From positions 1 through 26,518 of the forward strand of contig DASRJH010000227.1 of the NCBI GenBank assembly GCA_035649575.1: a stretch of 26,518 nt of DNA, written 5' to 3'. Below, in pieces: positions 9,601 through 16,575 of this stretch. Position 1 is the first letter of the stretch. Each line of letters begins with the position of its first letter. The DNA is from DASVAL01 sp035649575. Lineage in GTDB: Bacteria; Planctomycetota; UBA1135; UBA2386. The position numbers and the translations under genes are program-made. Under the pieces are notes generated by a model. It worked only from the letters and a program-made list of their open reading frames with translations, ran no database searches and had not been told where the DNA came from.

Positions 9601-10099
9601 GCCGGGGCTCGTGCTCGTTCGCGGCGCGAACGTCATGCGCGGCTATCTCGGTCGCGACGATCTCACCGCGGCCGCGATGCACGAGGGTTGCTACGTGACC
9701 GGCGACATCGGCAGGCTCGACGACGAAGGGTTCCTGTTCCTGACCGATCGCATGTCGCGCTTCTCGAAGATCGGTGGCGAGATGGTTCCGCACGGCACCG
9801 TCGAGGAGCACTTGCAGGAGTGTTGTGGCCGCGATGACCGCGCGTTCGCGGTCTGCGGCGTGCCCGATGCGAAGAAGGGCGAACGGCTCATGGTGCTGAC
9901 GACGTTGCACCGCGAGGACCTGGCCACAGTGCTGCGTCAGATGAGCACGCGCGGCTTGCCGGCCCTGTTCGTGCCGCGTCTCGACCAGTTCGTGCACGTC
10001 GACGAGTTGCCGCTGCTCGGCACGGGCAAGCTCGACCTGCGGCGCGTCAAGGAGCTGTGTCTGCAGCAGGCGGAGGCCCACGTGGGCGCCGAGGCCTGA
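6674..10099 (+). CDS. aas: LplT-Aas fusion: lysophospholipid transporter / 2-acyl-GPE acyltransferase / acyl-ACP synthetase
   Basis: 1141 residues with three fused activities. Residues about 10-420 are a 12-helix MFS transporter starting LLVAQFFGAFNDNAFK, the signature of LplT lysophospholipid flippases. Residues about 425-620 are a PlsC acyltransferase with the HX4D catalytic pair H443/D448 in NHVSFLDG and the substrate motif AEGEIS (E517, G518). Residues about 640-1141 are an AMP-forming ligase with the P-loop FSSGSTGEPKG (783-793), GYGCTE (920-925) and the C-terminal catalytic lysine K1119 in GTGKLDL. In E. coli LplT and Aas are separate; together they import lysophosphatidylethanolamine and re-acylate it using an acyl-ACP made by the ligase domain. 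Full-length fusions of about 1140 residues are known. The ATG at 6674 is the first codon that preserves the transporter start; no clear Shine-Dalgarno site precedes it. Confidence 0.95.
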   Translation: MSNAPAPSAATRSPLLGLLVAQFFGAFNDNAFKMIVVLLAIGAAQAGDEAAKQWAATLAMVVFTLPMMLGSLPAMALGDRVGKRSIVVWTKGVEVALMALGTLALTVAPTGWLPLAVLAGMGATSALFSPAKYGILPEILPHDRLTAANGQLEAASFLAIILGTVSGGALKEWAGPELWLAGALLTVLAALGFGAAFMLPKVNASGAAEPFRVVVPAAWRTLRSDRPLWLATLGSVVFWGIASLLGQDVLVYAKQVLALGDDWAGLPYALFAVGIGAGALLAGRISKGKVETGLIPLGSIGLALAAAAMGAFEPRLFGTCALMAVLGTASGFVVVPLNALVQWRAPAARRGAIIALVNGLAFAGILAGNLGCLGLASLGATSASILLVAAAFIIAGTCWAIWLLPDALLRLVVILAAHTLYRVRVIGTRNVPETGGALLIPNHVSFLDGLFLLAAIDRPIRFVVEQHWYERPYLKPFLKALRAIPISGSGGPRVVLRALRDAGQALDDGELVCMFAEGEISRMGSTLPFRRGLQRIVKGRAAPIVPVHLDRVYGGLLSARQGRVQWWPTKVPCPVTVSFGSQLDSKVEPAEVRRAVDELGEAAWQQRARELRPLHHTFVSSVWRAPWRPLLLDSQGKRLSRLGALAGAIVLARRLRAAWAGQETVGTLLPPSIGGALAAFAASLSGRTAVPLNYTVGTAALNSAARQAGLASVLTSRAFLERAKITLPEGLTVLAMEDLLAGVRTGERLGALLRALCLPIGWLERACGARRRVTRDDTATIIFSSGSTGEPKGVVLTHGNLQANCDAVAQLIPLDHHDRLVGVLPLFHSFGNMALWYAVQQGAGIVFHPNPLDAVAVGELTAVHRASILLATPTFLQLYQRRCEPGQFGSLRVVLTGAEKLTETLADAFADRFGIRPVQGYGCTECAPVVAVSTPGYRAPGFYQAGSRRGSVGRPLPGVLVRIVDPETKAPRPVGEPGLVLVRGANVMRGYLGRDDLTAAAMHEGCYVTGDIGRLDDEGFLFLTDRMSRFSKIGGEMVPHGTVEEHLQECCGRDDRAFAVCGVPDAKKGERLMVLTTLHREDLATVLRQMSTRGLPALFVPRLDQFVHVDELPLLGTGKLDLRRVKELCLQQAEAHVGAEA

Positions 10100-10210
10100 G
10101 CGGCCGATCTCGATCGCCGCGGGCGCCACCGTCCTCAGCGCACTGGGGCACGGAGCGCGGCGCGCATTGCCGTCAGGCCTTCGTGGCGCTCGCTACGCCC
10201 TTCGCCGGCT

Positions 10211-10238
10211 CGCGCTCGACGTCGTCGTCGACAGCGCG
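10211..10238. terminator. Weak hairpin in convergent intergenic region
   Basis: CGCGCT (10211-10216) pairs with AGCGCG (10233-10238), and CGAC (10217-10220) with GTCG (10227-10230), leaving a two-base bulge. It lies in the 169-base gap between the convergent acyltransferase fusion and glycosyltransferase genes, where nothing else is visible. It has no T-run, so the assignment is tentative. Confidence 0.3.
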
Positions 10239-10268
10239 TCGTCTCCTGGAACTCGGCTGAGTCCTCGC

Positions 10269-12185
10269 TCAGTGCCCCTGGCGATCGCGGATCTTCTGCT
10301 GCCATTCGGCTTCGATGGCGCGCACGCGCTCGGCGGTCATCGGCACCTTGCGCGGTCGCGCCGTGGCGACGCCGTTCGCCACGGTGACGTTGGGTTCGAA
10401 CGCATCGACGTAGGCGGGGGGCGCTCTGTGTTCGTGCGCCATCTGACGGTTGCCGATCAGCTCGCTGATGCCCGCCGCGTCCTCGAGCGCGATTCGGCCC
10501 GTGTGTTCGTCGCCGAGGATCTGGATCAGGATCGTGAGGAGGAAGTTGCCGGCGCGTTCCGCAGGAACTGTCGCGTACGCCTGGCTCAACGCGCCGCGCA
10601 GTTCCTTCGCATCGAGCGAGCCATCCCGGTCGCCATCCGCCGCCGTGACCGCTTCGTGCATCCGTTCGCGCGTCACCGGCGGGTTCTGGGCCGTCGGCGT
10701 GCGGGCCACGACCCAGTCGTTGAGGCCGAGCACGTCGATGACCGCGCAGTCGGGCAGCGTCCAGCCCAAGACACCGACGGCGCCGCCGTCCACGATCGGG
10801 AACGGGTCCGGTGGATCGGCGATCGTCTGGCGCTTCGTGCCGAACATGATCGAGAACTGCTGCAGCAGGACCGCCTGGAAGTTGCACCGCAGGCCGATGA
10901 ACCGGAAGTAGAGCCAGGCCTGTTGACGGTCGTACCACCGGGCCAGCGGTCGCACGATGGCCGGCAGTTCCGGCGCGATCGGCTTGAAGCCATGTGGGGG
11001 CAGCTCGCGCGTGAGAGCGTGATGAACCCACCCGGCCGACCCGGCGAGCCCGAGACCGACGACCATCGCGATCGGCAGGCGGACACCAGTGCCGCTGCGC
11101 GCGGCCATGGCAACGCACGCGAGCACGCCGAGGGGCACGAGCTGGCTCAGCACGCGATACTCGAAGTGGTCGCCGCCGACCGCGAACAGGTAGTAGCCCG
11201 CGTTGAAGAGCGCTACCAGGACCGCCGCGACGGCGGGCAGGTGGTGGCGCAGCGTGCCGTTCACGAGTGCGAGAGAGCCCGCGAAGCCTGCGCGCCTGCA
11301 CTCGACCACGAGCCAGCAGGCGGCCACGGGAAACCACAGCCAGGCACCGTTCTCGAGCGCGAAACAGGCGAAGTAGCGCAGGCCGGCTTCGGGCCAGGCG
11401 GACAAGACCTTCGCGTAGTAGGTGTTGGGCAACCACTCGCCGTAGAAGCTGCGACGCCAGTGCACCTGTGCGATGACCGCGAGCAGCGGCGACAGGCCCT
11501 TCAGCGCCGGCCACCACGACGTCCTGCGTTGCAGCACGGACACGGCGGTGACACCGATCGTGGCGCACACGAGCGTGAGCCCATCGGGTCGCGTCAAGGC
11601 CGCGAGCGCCGCGAAGGTCGACCAGAGCGGCAGCCACGTTCGGCGGCCCTCGGGAGCGCGGCACGCGTGCAGGACCCACGCGAGGAACGGCAGGTTGAAC
11701 AGCGCGGTGTCGAGCCCGCCCGTCATCCACTGCAGGAAGGTGCGGTTGCCGACGATCACAGCGAGCGCGAGCAGTCCGACCACGGCGGGCAGACGCGTGC
11801 CGTCGCGGCGGCACAGCCGCAACGCAGCGGCAGCGAGGACCACGACCTGCAGCACGCCACAGCAGATCGAGAACGGATTCGCGGCGTCGGGTGGTTCGAC
11901 CCCGAACCAGCTCCAGATCGCCCAGAGGATCACGGGCCACAGGAACCCTGCGCCCTCGACGGGTCGGAACGGCGGCGCGTTCCACACGAGTCCATGGCCC
12001 TCGTGCGCGTTCGCAGCGTAGCGGAAGTGGATGTATGCGTCGTCGCAGAGGAAGGCGAGGTGCCAGGCGCCGGCGACAGTCGCGAGCACCAGCGCGCCGA
12101 CGACCGCGATCACGAACGGACTGCGCAGCAGGTGTGCCCCTCGCGATGGAGCGCTGACTTCGGCTCCGGAGCAGGTTGGGGTCAC
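10269..12185 (-). CDS. GT-C-type polytopic glycosyltransferase-like protein with C-terminal EF-hand
   Basis: 638 residues, start GTG at 12185. Residues 22-390 hold about nine membrane helices. The first outer loop has the acidic pair D48/D49 in CDDAYIHFRYAAN followed by GHGLVWN and PVEGAGFLWP, the pattern of arabinofuranosyltransferase-like GT-C enzymes that use polyprenyl-phosphate sugars. The soluble part after the helices contains DCAVIDVLGLNDWVVART, which also matches that family. Immediately after it, residues 517-528 form a textbook EF-hand loop (D517, D519, D521, S523, D525, E528). A second, weaker acidic segment follows at 557-568 (ILGDEHTGRIALED) in a place where a partner EF-hand would sit. 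The likely role is sugar transfer to a cell-envelope lipid or glycan with calcium binding outside the membrane. Donor and acceptor are unknown. Confidence 0.8.
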   Translation of the reverse strand: MTPTCSGAEVSAPSRGAHLLRSPFVIAVVGALVLATVAGAWHLAFLCDDAYIHFRYAANAHEGHGLVWNAPPFRPVEGAGFLWPVILWAIWSWFGVEPPDAANPFSICCGVLQVVVLAAAALRLCRRDGTRLPAVVGLLALAVIVGNRTFLQWMTGGLDTALFNLPFLAWVLHACRAPEGRRTWLPLWSTFAALAALTRPDGLTLVCATIGVTAVSVLQRRTSWWPALKGLSPLLAVIAQVHWRRSFYGEWLPNTYYAKVLSAWPEAGLRYFACFALENGAWLWFPVAACWLVVECRRAGFAGSLALVNGTLRHHLPAVAAVLVALFNAGYYLFAVGGDHFEYRVLSQLVPLGVLACVAMAARSGTGVRLPIAMVVGLGLAGSAGWVHHALTRELPPHGFKPIAPELPAIVRPLARWYDRQQAWLYFRFIGLRCNFQAVLLQQFSIMFGTKRQTIADPPDPFPIVDGGAVGVLGWTLPDCAVIDVLGLNDWVVARTPTAQNPPVTRERMHEAVTAADGDRDGSLDAKELRGALSQAYATVPAERAGNFLLTILIQILGDEHTGRIALEDAAGISELIGNRQMAHEHRAPPAYVDAFEPNVTVANGVATARPRKVPMTAERVRAIEAEWQQKIRDRQGH

Positions 12186-12191
12186 TACCCG

Positions 12192-12220
12192 ATTATTCTG
12201 CGGGGCCGCCGTCCGCGCAA
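12192..12220 (-). promoter_or_regulatory. Candidate sigma70-type promoter giving a leaderless GT-C mRNA
   Basis: On the minus strand TTGCGC (12220-12215) and AATAAT (12197-12192) are separated by 17 bases. The predicted start of transcription, about seven bases on, falls at the GTG at 12185, so the message would be leaderless. There is no Shine-Dalgarno sequence to contradict this. The -10 matches 5 of 6 consensus bases, the -35 only 3 of 6. Confidence 0.4.
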
Positions 12221-12253
12221 AGCCACATCTTGGCGATGCGCCGCGCGACAGGC

Positions 12254-12280
12254 TTGGCCGCGGCTGCGGGCTGCCATAGT
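12254..12280 (+). promoter_or_regulatory. Weak promoter candidate for the bacilliredoxin gene
   Basis: TTGGCC (12254-12259) and CATAGT (12275-12280) are 15 bases apart; a TG one base before the -10 makes an extended -10. Transcription would start near 12287 and leave room for the ribosome site at 12302-12307. The spacing is short, so this is tentative. Confidence 0.25.
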
Positions 12281-12310
12281 CTGGCGCCTTCCCGATTCCC
12301 CGAGGAGCCC

Positions 12311-12730
12311 GTGTACGACCCTGAACTGGTGCAGCCGTTGCGCGAGGAGCTGACTTCGATCGGCTTCGAGGAATTGCTGACGCCGGACGCAGTCGATGCG
12401 TGGATCGACGACGTGCGCAGCGGGCTGCTCGTCGTCAACTCCGTCTGCGGTTGCGCGGCCGCCATGGCGCGCCCCGGCGTGCGCCTCGCGCTGGAGCACA
12501 AGAACAAGCCGGAGCGCCTTGCCACCGTGTTCGCGGGCCAGGACAAGGAGGCCACGGCTCGAGCGCGCAGCCACTTCGCACACATCCCGCCTTCGAGCCC
12601 CTCGATGGCGCTGTTCGTGCACGGGAAGGTCGTCGACTTCCTGCCGCGCCATCGCATCGAGGGTCAATCGGCGCAGCACGTGTGCAGTGAGCTCGTGGCG
12701 ATGTTCGACGAACACCTCGCGAAAGGCTGA
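12311..12730 (+). CDS. BrxA/BrxB-family bacilliredoxin
   Basis: 139 residues. The GTG at 12311 is chosen because GAGGAG (12302-12307) sits at ideal distance and because the family begins MYDPxxVxPMRxEL; here it reads MYDPELVQPLREEL. The active site is the CGC motif C46-G-C48 in VVNSVCGCAAAMARPG. The downstream TVFAGQDKEAT and SMALFVHGKVVDFLPRHRIEG blocks are also family-typical. Bacilliredoxins are thioredoxin-fold proteins that remove bacillithiol from oxidised protein cysteines. I cannot tell the A and B paralogues apart. It is first in a plus-strand cluster with a flavin reductase (four-base gap), Dps and a dehydrogenase, which fits thiol and oxidative-stress defence. It also implies that the host makes bacillithiol or uses the protein with another thiol. 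Confidence 0.92.
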   Translation: MYDPELVQPLREELTSIGFEELLTPDAVDAWIDDVRSGLLVVNSVCGCAAAMARPGVRLALEHKNKPERLATVFAGQDKEATARARSHFAHIPPSSPSMALFVHGKVVDFLPRHRIEGQSAQHVCSELVAMFDEHLAKG

Positions 12731-12734
12731 CTCC

Positions 12735-13310
12735 GTGGCGATCCGCATCCTCGTCATCCCTGGTTCGACGCGCACCGACGCGTTCAGCAAGAAGCTCGCG
12801 CGCGCTGCGGGCAAGCTCGTCGTGCAGGCGGGGGCCGAGGCGACGGTCGTCGATCTGCGCGATTTCGCGATGCCGCTCTACGACGGCGATCTCGAGGCCG
12901 GCGAGGGTGTGCCCGACGGCGCCGTGCGTCTGCGCAGCGTCATGAAGCAGCACGAGGCGCTGATGGTCTGCACGGCCGAGTACAACTCCTCGCTGCCCGC
13001 GGTGCTCAAGAACACGATCGACTGGTTGTCGAGGCCCTACGCGGCCGAACCCGGGGTCTCGGTCTTCAAGCACAAGACGGCCGCCCTGCTGTCGAGCTCG
13101 CCCGGTGCGCTCGGCGGCATGCGTGGCCTCGTCCACCTGCGGCAGATCCTCATGAACCTCGGCGTGCTCGTGATCACGGAGCAGTTCTCGCTCAGCAACG
13201 CGGCCAACGGATTCGCGGCCGACGGGAGTCTTGTCGATGCGAAACACACGGCGACCGTGCTCGGCATCGCGCAGCGGCTCGTGCACGTGACGTCGCGGCT
13301 CCTCGGCTAG
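12735..13310 (+). CDS. NAD(P)H-dependent FMN reductase family protein
   Basis: 191 residues, start GTG at 12735, with AAAGG inside the end of the preceding gene as ribosome site. It has a flavodoxin-like fold: an N-terminal strand and phosphate loop IPGSTRTDAFSK (residues 8-19) binds the FMN phosphate, and CTAEYNSSLPAVLKNTIDWL (79-98) is the signature of NADPH-dependent FMN/azo/chromate/quinone reductases. The segment LLSSSPGALGGMRGLVHLRQ also matches the family. These enzymes use NAD(P)H to reduce flavin, quinones or metal ions, typically as soluble homodimers or tetramers. Its four-base spacing from the bacilliredoxin gene suggests co-translation and a shared role in redox balance. The physiological electron acceptor is unknown. 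Confidence 0.92.
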   Translation: MAIRILVIPGSTRTDAFSKKLARAAGKLVVQAGAEATVVDLRDFAMPLYDGDLEAGEGVPDGAVRLRSVMKQHEALMVCTAEYNSSLPAVLKNTIDWLSRPYAAEPGVSVFKHKTAALLSSSPGALGGMRGLVHLRQILMNLGVLVITEQFSLSNAANGFAADGSLVDAKHTATVLGIAQRLVHVTSRLLG

Positions 13311-13352
13311 CAACACAGCAACATCGAAACTCACATGACGACAGGTAGACCC

Positions 13353-13829
13353 ATGAAGAACACACCGAGTCAGCTCCCGCCCGAGCTGCGCAAGAAGATC
13401 TGCGACTCGCTGCGCGCCGTGCTCACGGACGGCATCGACCTGCATTCGCAGATCAAGATCGCGCACTGGAACATCAAGGGGCCGCACTTCGCGGCGCTGC
13501 ATCCGCTGTTCGACACGTTCGCGACCGACCTCGCCGCGCAGAACGACGAGCTCGCCGAACGCATCGTGACGCTGGGGGTGCTCGCGGTCGGCACCGTGCG
13601 CCACGCGGCCAAGAATTCGCGCCTGCCCGACTACCCGCAGGAGCTCACGAAGGACCTCGAGCACGTGCGGCTCTTGACCGAGCGCATCGGCACCTGGCTC
13701 GTCGGCGCGCGGCAGGCGCGCGAGCTGGCCATCGAGTGCAAGGACGACGACACGATGGACCTGCTCACGAAGCACATCCAGGCGTTCGAGAAGCACGCCT
13801 GGTTCCTGCACGCGACCCTCGAAACCTGA
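13353..13829 (+). CDS. dps: Dps-family ferritin-like DNA-protection protein
   Basis: 158 residues from the ATG at 13353, which has AGGT six bases upstream; an in-frame ATG at 13335 would add six residues and lacks a ribosome site. All ferroxidase ligands of the Dps dimer interface are present with exact spacing: H38 (AHWN), H50 (ALHP), D54, D65 and E69 (NDELAERI). The protein should form a dodecameric shell that oxidises Fe(II) with hydrogen peroxide and stores ferric iron, sparing DNA from Fenton damage. The N-terminus (KNTPSQLPPELRKK) is short with few lysines, so direct DNA binding is uncertain. It sits 42 bases after the flavin reductase and 6 bases before the dehydrogenase, consistent with one peroxide-stress transcript. 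Confidence 0.93.
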   Translation: MKNTPSQLPPELRKKICDSLRAVLTDGIDLHSQIKIAHWNIKGPHFAALHPLFDTFATDLAAQNDELAERIVTLGVLAVGTVRHAAKNSRLPDYPQELTKDLEHVRLLTERIGTWLVGARQARELAIECKDDDTMDLLTKHIQAFEKHAWFLHATLET

Positions 13830-13835
13830 AGTGTG

Positions 13836-14873
13836 ATGGCGAGCATGCGCTGCGTCGTCGTGCGCGAGCACGGCGGGTTCGACCGGCTGCGGCTCGAAGA
13901 ACGCTCCGTGCCGAGCCCCGGACCCGGACAGGTGCGCGTGCGTGTGCAGGCGATCGGCGTGAACCACCTCGACACCTGGGTGCGGCGCGGCGTGCCGGGG
14001 CACACGTTCCCGCTGCCCTTGATTCCTGGCAGCGACGCGAGCGGCGTCATCGACGCGCTCGGGCCCGGCGTCGCGGGCGTCAAGGAGGGCGACGCGGTCG
14101 TCGTGCTGCCAGGCGTCTCGTGCGGCGCGTGCGAGGCCTGCCAGAGCGGTGTCGACCAGCTCTGCCGGAACTACCACATCCTCGGCGAGAGCTGCGACGG
14201 CACGAGCGCCGAGCTCGTGTGCGTTCCGGTCGCGAACATAGCGCCGCGGCCGAAGGGCCTCGGGCCGAACGAGACTGCGTCGATCTGTCTCGTGTTCCAG
14301 ACGGCGTGGAACATGCTCGTGCGGCGGGCCGAGCTGCGCGCGGGCGAGACCGTGCTCGTGCACGCGGGACTGTCGGGCGTCGGCAGCGCGGCCGTGCAGA
14401 TCGCGAACGTGCTCGGCGCGCAGGTGATCGCGACGGCCGGCGGGCCCGCGAAGTGCGCGAAGGTCCAGGCGCTCGGCGCGCACCACGTGATCGACTACAA
14501 GGCGAAGGACTTCGCCGCCGAGGTGCGTGCGCTGACGGGCAAGGCCGGCGTGCAGGTAGTGTTCGAGCACGTCGGCGGGGCGACGTTCGAGGGCTCGCTG
14601 AAGTGCCTCGCGCGCGGCGGCCGGCTCGTCACGTGCGGCGCCACGACGGGCGGCGCCGTGCAGCTGTCGCTGCACGCGGTGTTCTTCAAGAGTCTGTCGA
14701 TCCTCGGCTCGACGATGGGCAGCAAGGGCGACCTGCGCGGGATCCTGCGGCTGTTCGAGCAAGGGCGGCTGCGCCCCGTGTTCGACCGCGCGCTGCCGAT
14801 GGCGCAGGTCGGTGAAGCGCACCGTCTGCTCGAATCGCGCGAGGCGATGGGCAAGATCGCGCTCGTGCCGTGA
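13836..14873 (+). CDS. Zinc-type medium-chain dehydrogenase/reductase (alcohol dehydrogenase or quinone reductase)
   Basis: 345 residues. Possible starts are GTG 13833, ATG 13836 and ATG 13845; 13836 is chosen but the ribosome site is weak. The N-terminal GroES-like domain has GVNHLDTWVRRG and PLIPGSDASGVI. A complete structural zinc lobe is present: C96, C99, C102 and C110 in GVSCGACEACQSGVDQLC. The Rossmann domain has the nucleotide motif AGLSGVGSAAVQIA (177-190), and a later FEHVGG matches the zeta-crystallin-like branch. The usual catalytic-zinc cysteine is replaced by N43/H44, so the second zinc may be absent and the enzyme may act as an NADPH quinone or enone reductase. It ends the redox cluster, six bases after dps. 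Confidence 0.92.
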   Translation: MASMRCVVVREHGGFDRLRLEERSVPSPGPGQVRVRVQAIGVNHLDTWVRRGVPGHTFPLPLIPGSDASGVIDALGPGVAGVKEGDAVVVLPGVSCGACEACQSGVDQLCRNYHILGESCDGTSAELVCVPVANIAPRPKGLGPNETASICLVFQTAWNMLVRRAELRAGETVLVHAGLSGVGSAAVQIANVLGAQVIATAGGPAKCAKVQALGAHHVIDYKAKDFAAEVRALTGKAGVQVVFEHVGGATFEGSLKCLARGGRLVTCGATTGGAVQLSLHAVFFKSLSILGSTMGSKGDLRGILRLFEQGRLRPVFDRALPMAQVGEAHRLLESREAMGKIALVP

Positions 14874-14892
14874 CGGACCGAGCCGTCACGGC
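14867..14892. terminator. Perfect palindromic hairpin containing both convergent stop codons
   Basis: GCCGTGACGG (14867-14876) and CCGTCACGGC (14883-14892) form a perfect 10-bp inverted repeat around a six-base loop. The TGA of the plus-strand dehydrogenase (14871-14873) and the TGA of the minus-strand LRR gene (14886-14888) lie at mirror positions in the two arms. The same hairpin forms in both transcripts, so it probably acts as a shared bidirectional terminator or 3' stabiliser, although no T-run follows. Confidence 0.65.
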
Positions 14893-16532
14893 GCGCGCCA
14901 GCGGCGACCGTCCGGCATCGTGATCGTGCAGCCCTTCCACGCCCTCGCGGCTTCGCGGATTCGTGCCGAGGGGACGTTTGTGCCGTAGAGATCGAGCTCG
15001 CGCAGCTGCGTGCCAGGGATGGCACCGAGGGTCCGGACGTCGAGCAGCTGCGCGTGGGCGAGCTTCAACGAACGCAGCGACGCACACGCGGCGAGCGGCG
15101 CGATATCGTGCGCGGCCAGGTTGACTCGCGAGATGTCGAGATCGGTCAGCTGCGGCAGTGCTGCGACGATGATCATGGCTTTCTCGTCGACCATCGAGGC
15201 ATGGAGTTCGAGCGAACGCAGCTGCTTCTGCGTCGCCAGCGCGGCGAGGTCGGCACTGCGCAGCGCCGACTTCTTCGCCGGCGCACCACCCTTGCCCCAG
15301 GTCGCGTGGCCACCGAGGCGCAGCGACGTCAACTGCTTGTTGGCGAGCAGCGCCTCGAGCGTTGCGCGGTCGAGTCCAGCGATGCCGGAGAGTCCCAGCT
15401 CGCGCAAGCTGGCGAGCGGCGGCAGGCGCAGCAGCGCTTCGCCGTCGAACTGCGGGTTCTGGTCGAGCGCGAGCGCTTCGAGGCCGTCGGGGATCTTGGC
15501 GAGCAGGACGCCGGTCACGCTCGGCAGGTTCGACACGTCGAGGCAACGCAGCGTCGTCATCTTCGCGATCGGGCCGCCGATCGCGTCCGTCAATGACTCG
15601 GAGCCGCCGAGCAGCAGTGTTTCGAGCGGCATCGCGGCGATCGCCGCGACGACGTCGTCGGTGATGCCGATGCCGTCCTCGGCCATCGGCTCCGGCGGCG
15701 CCTCGCCGCCCGGCCCGGGCAGGAACTCGCGCTGACCACGGAACCGGCCCTGGCAGTCGCGCAGATCGAGGTGGCGGAGCTCCTTCAGCTTGACGAGGTG
15801 CATCACGTCCACTGCCGACAGCGTCGTGCACGCGCGCAGCTCGAGGCGGCGCAGGCCCGGGCTCGACGCGACGGCCGCGAGCGAATGGCCGTGGAAGTTC
15901 ATGCAGCTCGACAGCACGAGTGAACGCAGACTCGGCAGCCGCGCCAGCCGTTCGATCGCCGGCGACTCGACGCCGGAGTACGTGAGATCGAGATGCTCGA
16001 GCCGCGGCAGCCCTTCGAGTGCCTGCAGTGCTTCGCCCTTCACGTCGTGGCACGTCGCCAGCGACAGCCAGCGCAGGTTCACCAACGCGCCGAGCGAACG
16101 CACGCCGGCGTCGCTGATCTTCAACGCGACCGAGTAGCCCCTGTCGTTGACGTCCTTGCCGCCGAGGTCGAGCCGCTCGAGCTTCGTGAAGCGCCGCAGC
16201 TTCGCGCACGCGGCATCGTCGAAGTCGAAGCAGCGCAGGTTCACGACGTCGGCCGAGATCGATGTGACGCTCGCGGGGCCGTGAGCTTCGCACCACTCGA
16301 TCGTCCCCTGGGGCTCTTGCGCTTGCCGGATGCCAGCTGCCGCTTCGCGGAGCGGGACCGCGCCGAGCATCGTGCCCGCGCCGGTCACGACGAGCGCGAC
16401 GGACAAGCAGCACGATCGCAACGCCGCGTGGGATGCGTGACCCATGGCAGGCCGCGCCGCGAACGGTGTCTCGCCGGGGACTTCCGCGAGCAACCTGTCG
16501 AGCTGACGTTCCTTCGCTGCTGCCATCGCCAT
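14886..16532 (-). CDS. Membrane-anchored leucine-rich-repeat protein, downstream paralogue
   Basis: 548 residues from the ATG at 16530-16532. This start is picked because it aligns with that of the upstream paralogue; an ATG four codons earlier (16544) appears to come from a base change in the former ribosome site. The layout is a short N-terminal segment (MAMAAAKERQLDRLLAEV), one membrane helix at about 40-60, then cysteine-containing LRRs of the LxxLDLxxC type to the end (LERLDLGG, LRHLDLRDC, LRSLVLSSC, LRELDLYGTN). By the positive-inside rule the LRRs lie outside the cytoplasm. A glycine/proline linker interrupts them at the place where the paralogue has a longer acidic one. It is third in an operon behind an ECF sigma factor; it may be a sensor or anti-sigma-like partner, or a structural surface protein. 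Confidence 0.85.
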   Translation of the reverse strand: MAMAAAKERQLDRLLAEVPGETPFAARPAMGHASHAALRSCCLSVALVVTGAGTMLGAVPLREAAAGIRQAQEPQGTIEWCEAHGPASVTSISADVVNLRCFDFDDAACAKLRRFTKLERLDLGGKDVNDRGYSVALKISDAGVRSLGALVNLRWLSLATCHDVKGEALQALEGLPRLEHLDLTYSGVESPAIERLARLPSLRSLVLSSCMNFHGHSLAAVASSPGLRRLELRACTTLSAVDVMHLVKLKELRHLDLRDCQGRFRGQREFLPGPGGEAPPEPMAEDGIGITDDVVAAIAAMPLETLLLGGSESLTDAIGGPIAKMTTLRCLDVSNLPSVTGVLLAKIPDGLEALALDQNPQFDGEALLRLPPLASLRELGLSGIAGLDRATLEALLANKQLTSLRLGGHATWGKGGAPAKKSALRSADLAALATQKQLRSLELHASMVDEKAMIIVAALPQLTDLDISRVNLAAHDIAPLAACASLRSLKLAHAQLLDVRTLGAIPGTQLRELDLYGTNVPSARIREAARAWKGCTITMPDGRRWRAP

Positions 16533-16557
16533 GCGTGCTTCCATTCGATGCGAGTGC
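16530..16557 (-). pseudogene. Fossil of the sigma-factor 3' end between the LRR paralogues
   Basis: These 28 bases match 24 of 28 bases at 18331-18358, which encode the last codons of the ECF sigma factor plus the start of the first LRR gene. Read in the old frame they give CTRIEWKHAW against CIERRHA-stop. The duplication that produced the second LRR gene therefore carried the sigma-gene tail with it, and this tail now supplies the ribosome-binding region. Confidence 0.7.
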
Positions 16558-16575
16558 ACACAGCGTGCCGCGCGC

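Noticed and set aside
7337..10129. A 930-codon open frame antisense to the acyltransferase fusion
   Set aside because: The sense strand encodes three intact enzyme domains; the antisense product is a low-complexity His/Arg/Glu-rich sequence with no motif.
10167..12353. A 728-codon plus-strand frame opposite the GT-C gene
   Set aside because: Its composition mirrors the membrane protein on the other strand, with no hydrophobic segments or domains of its own.
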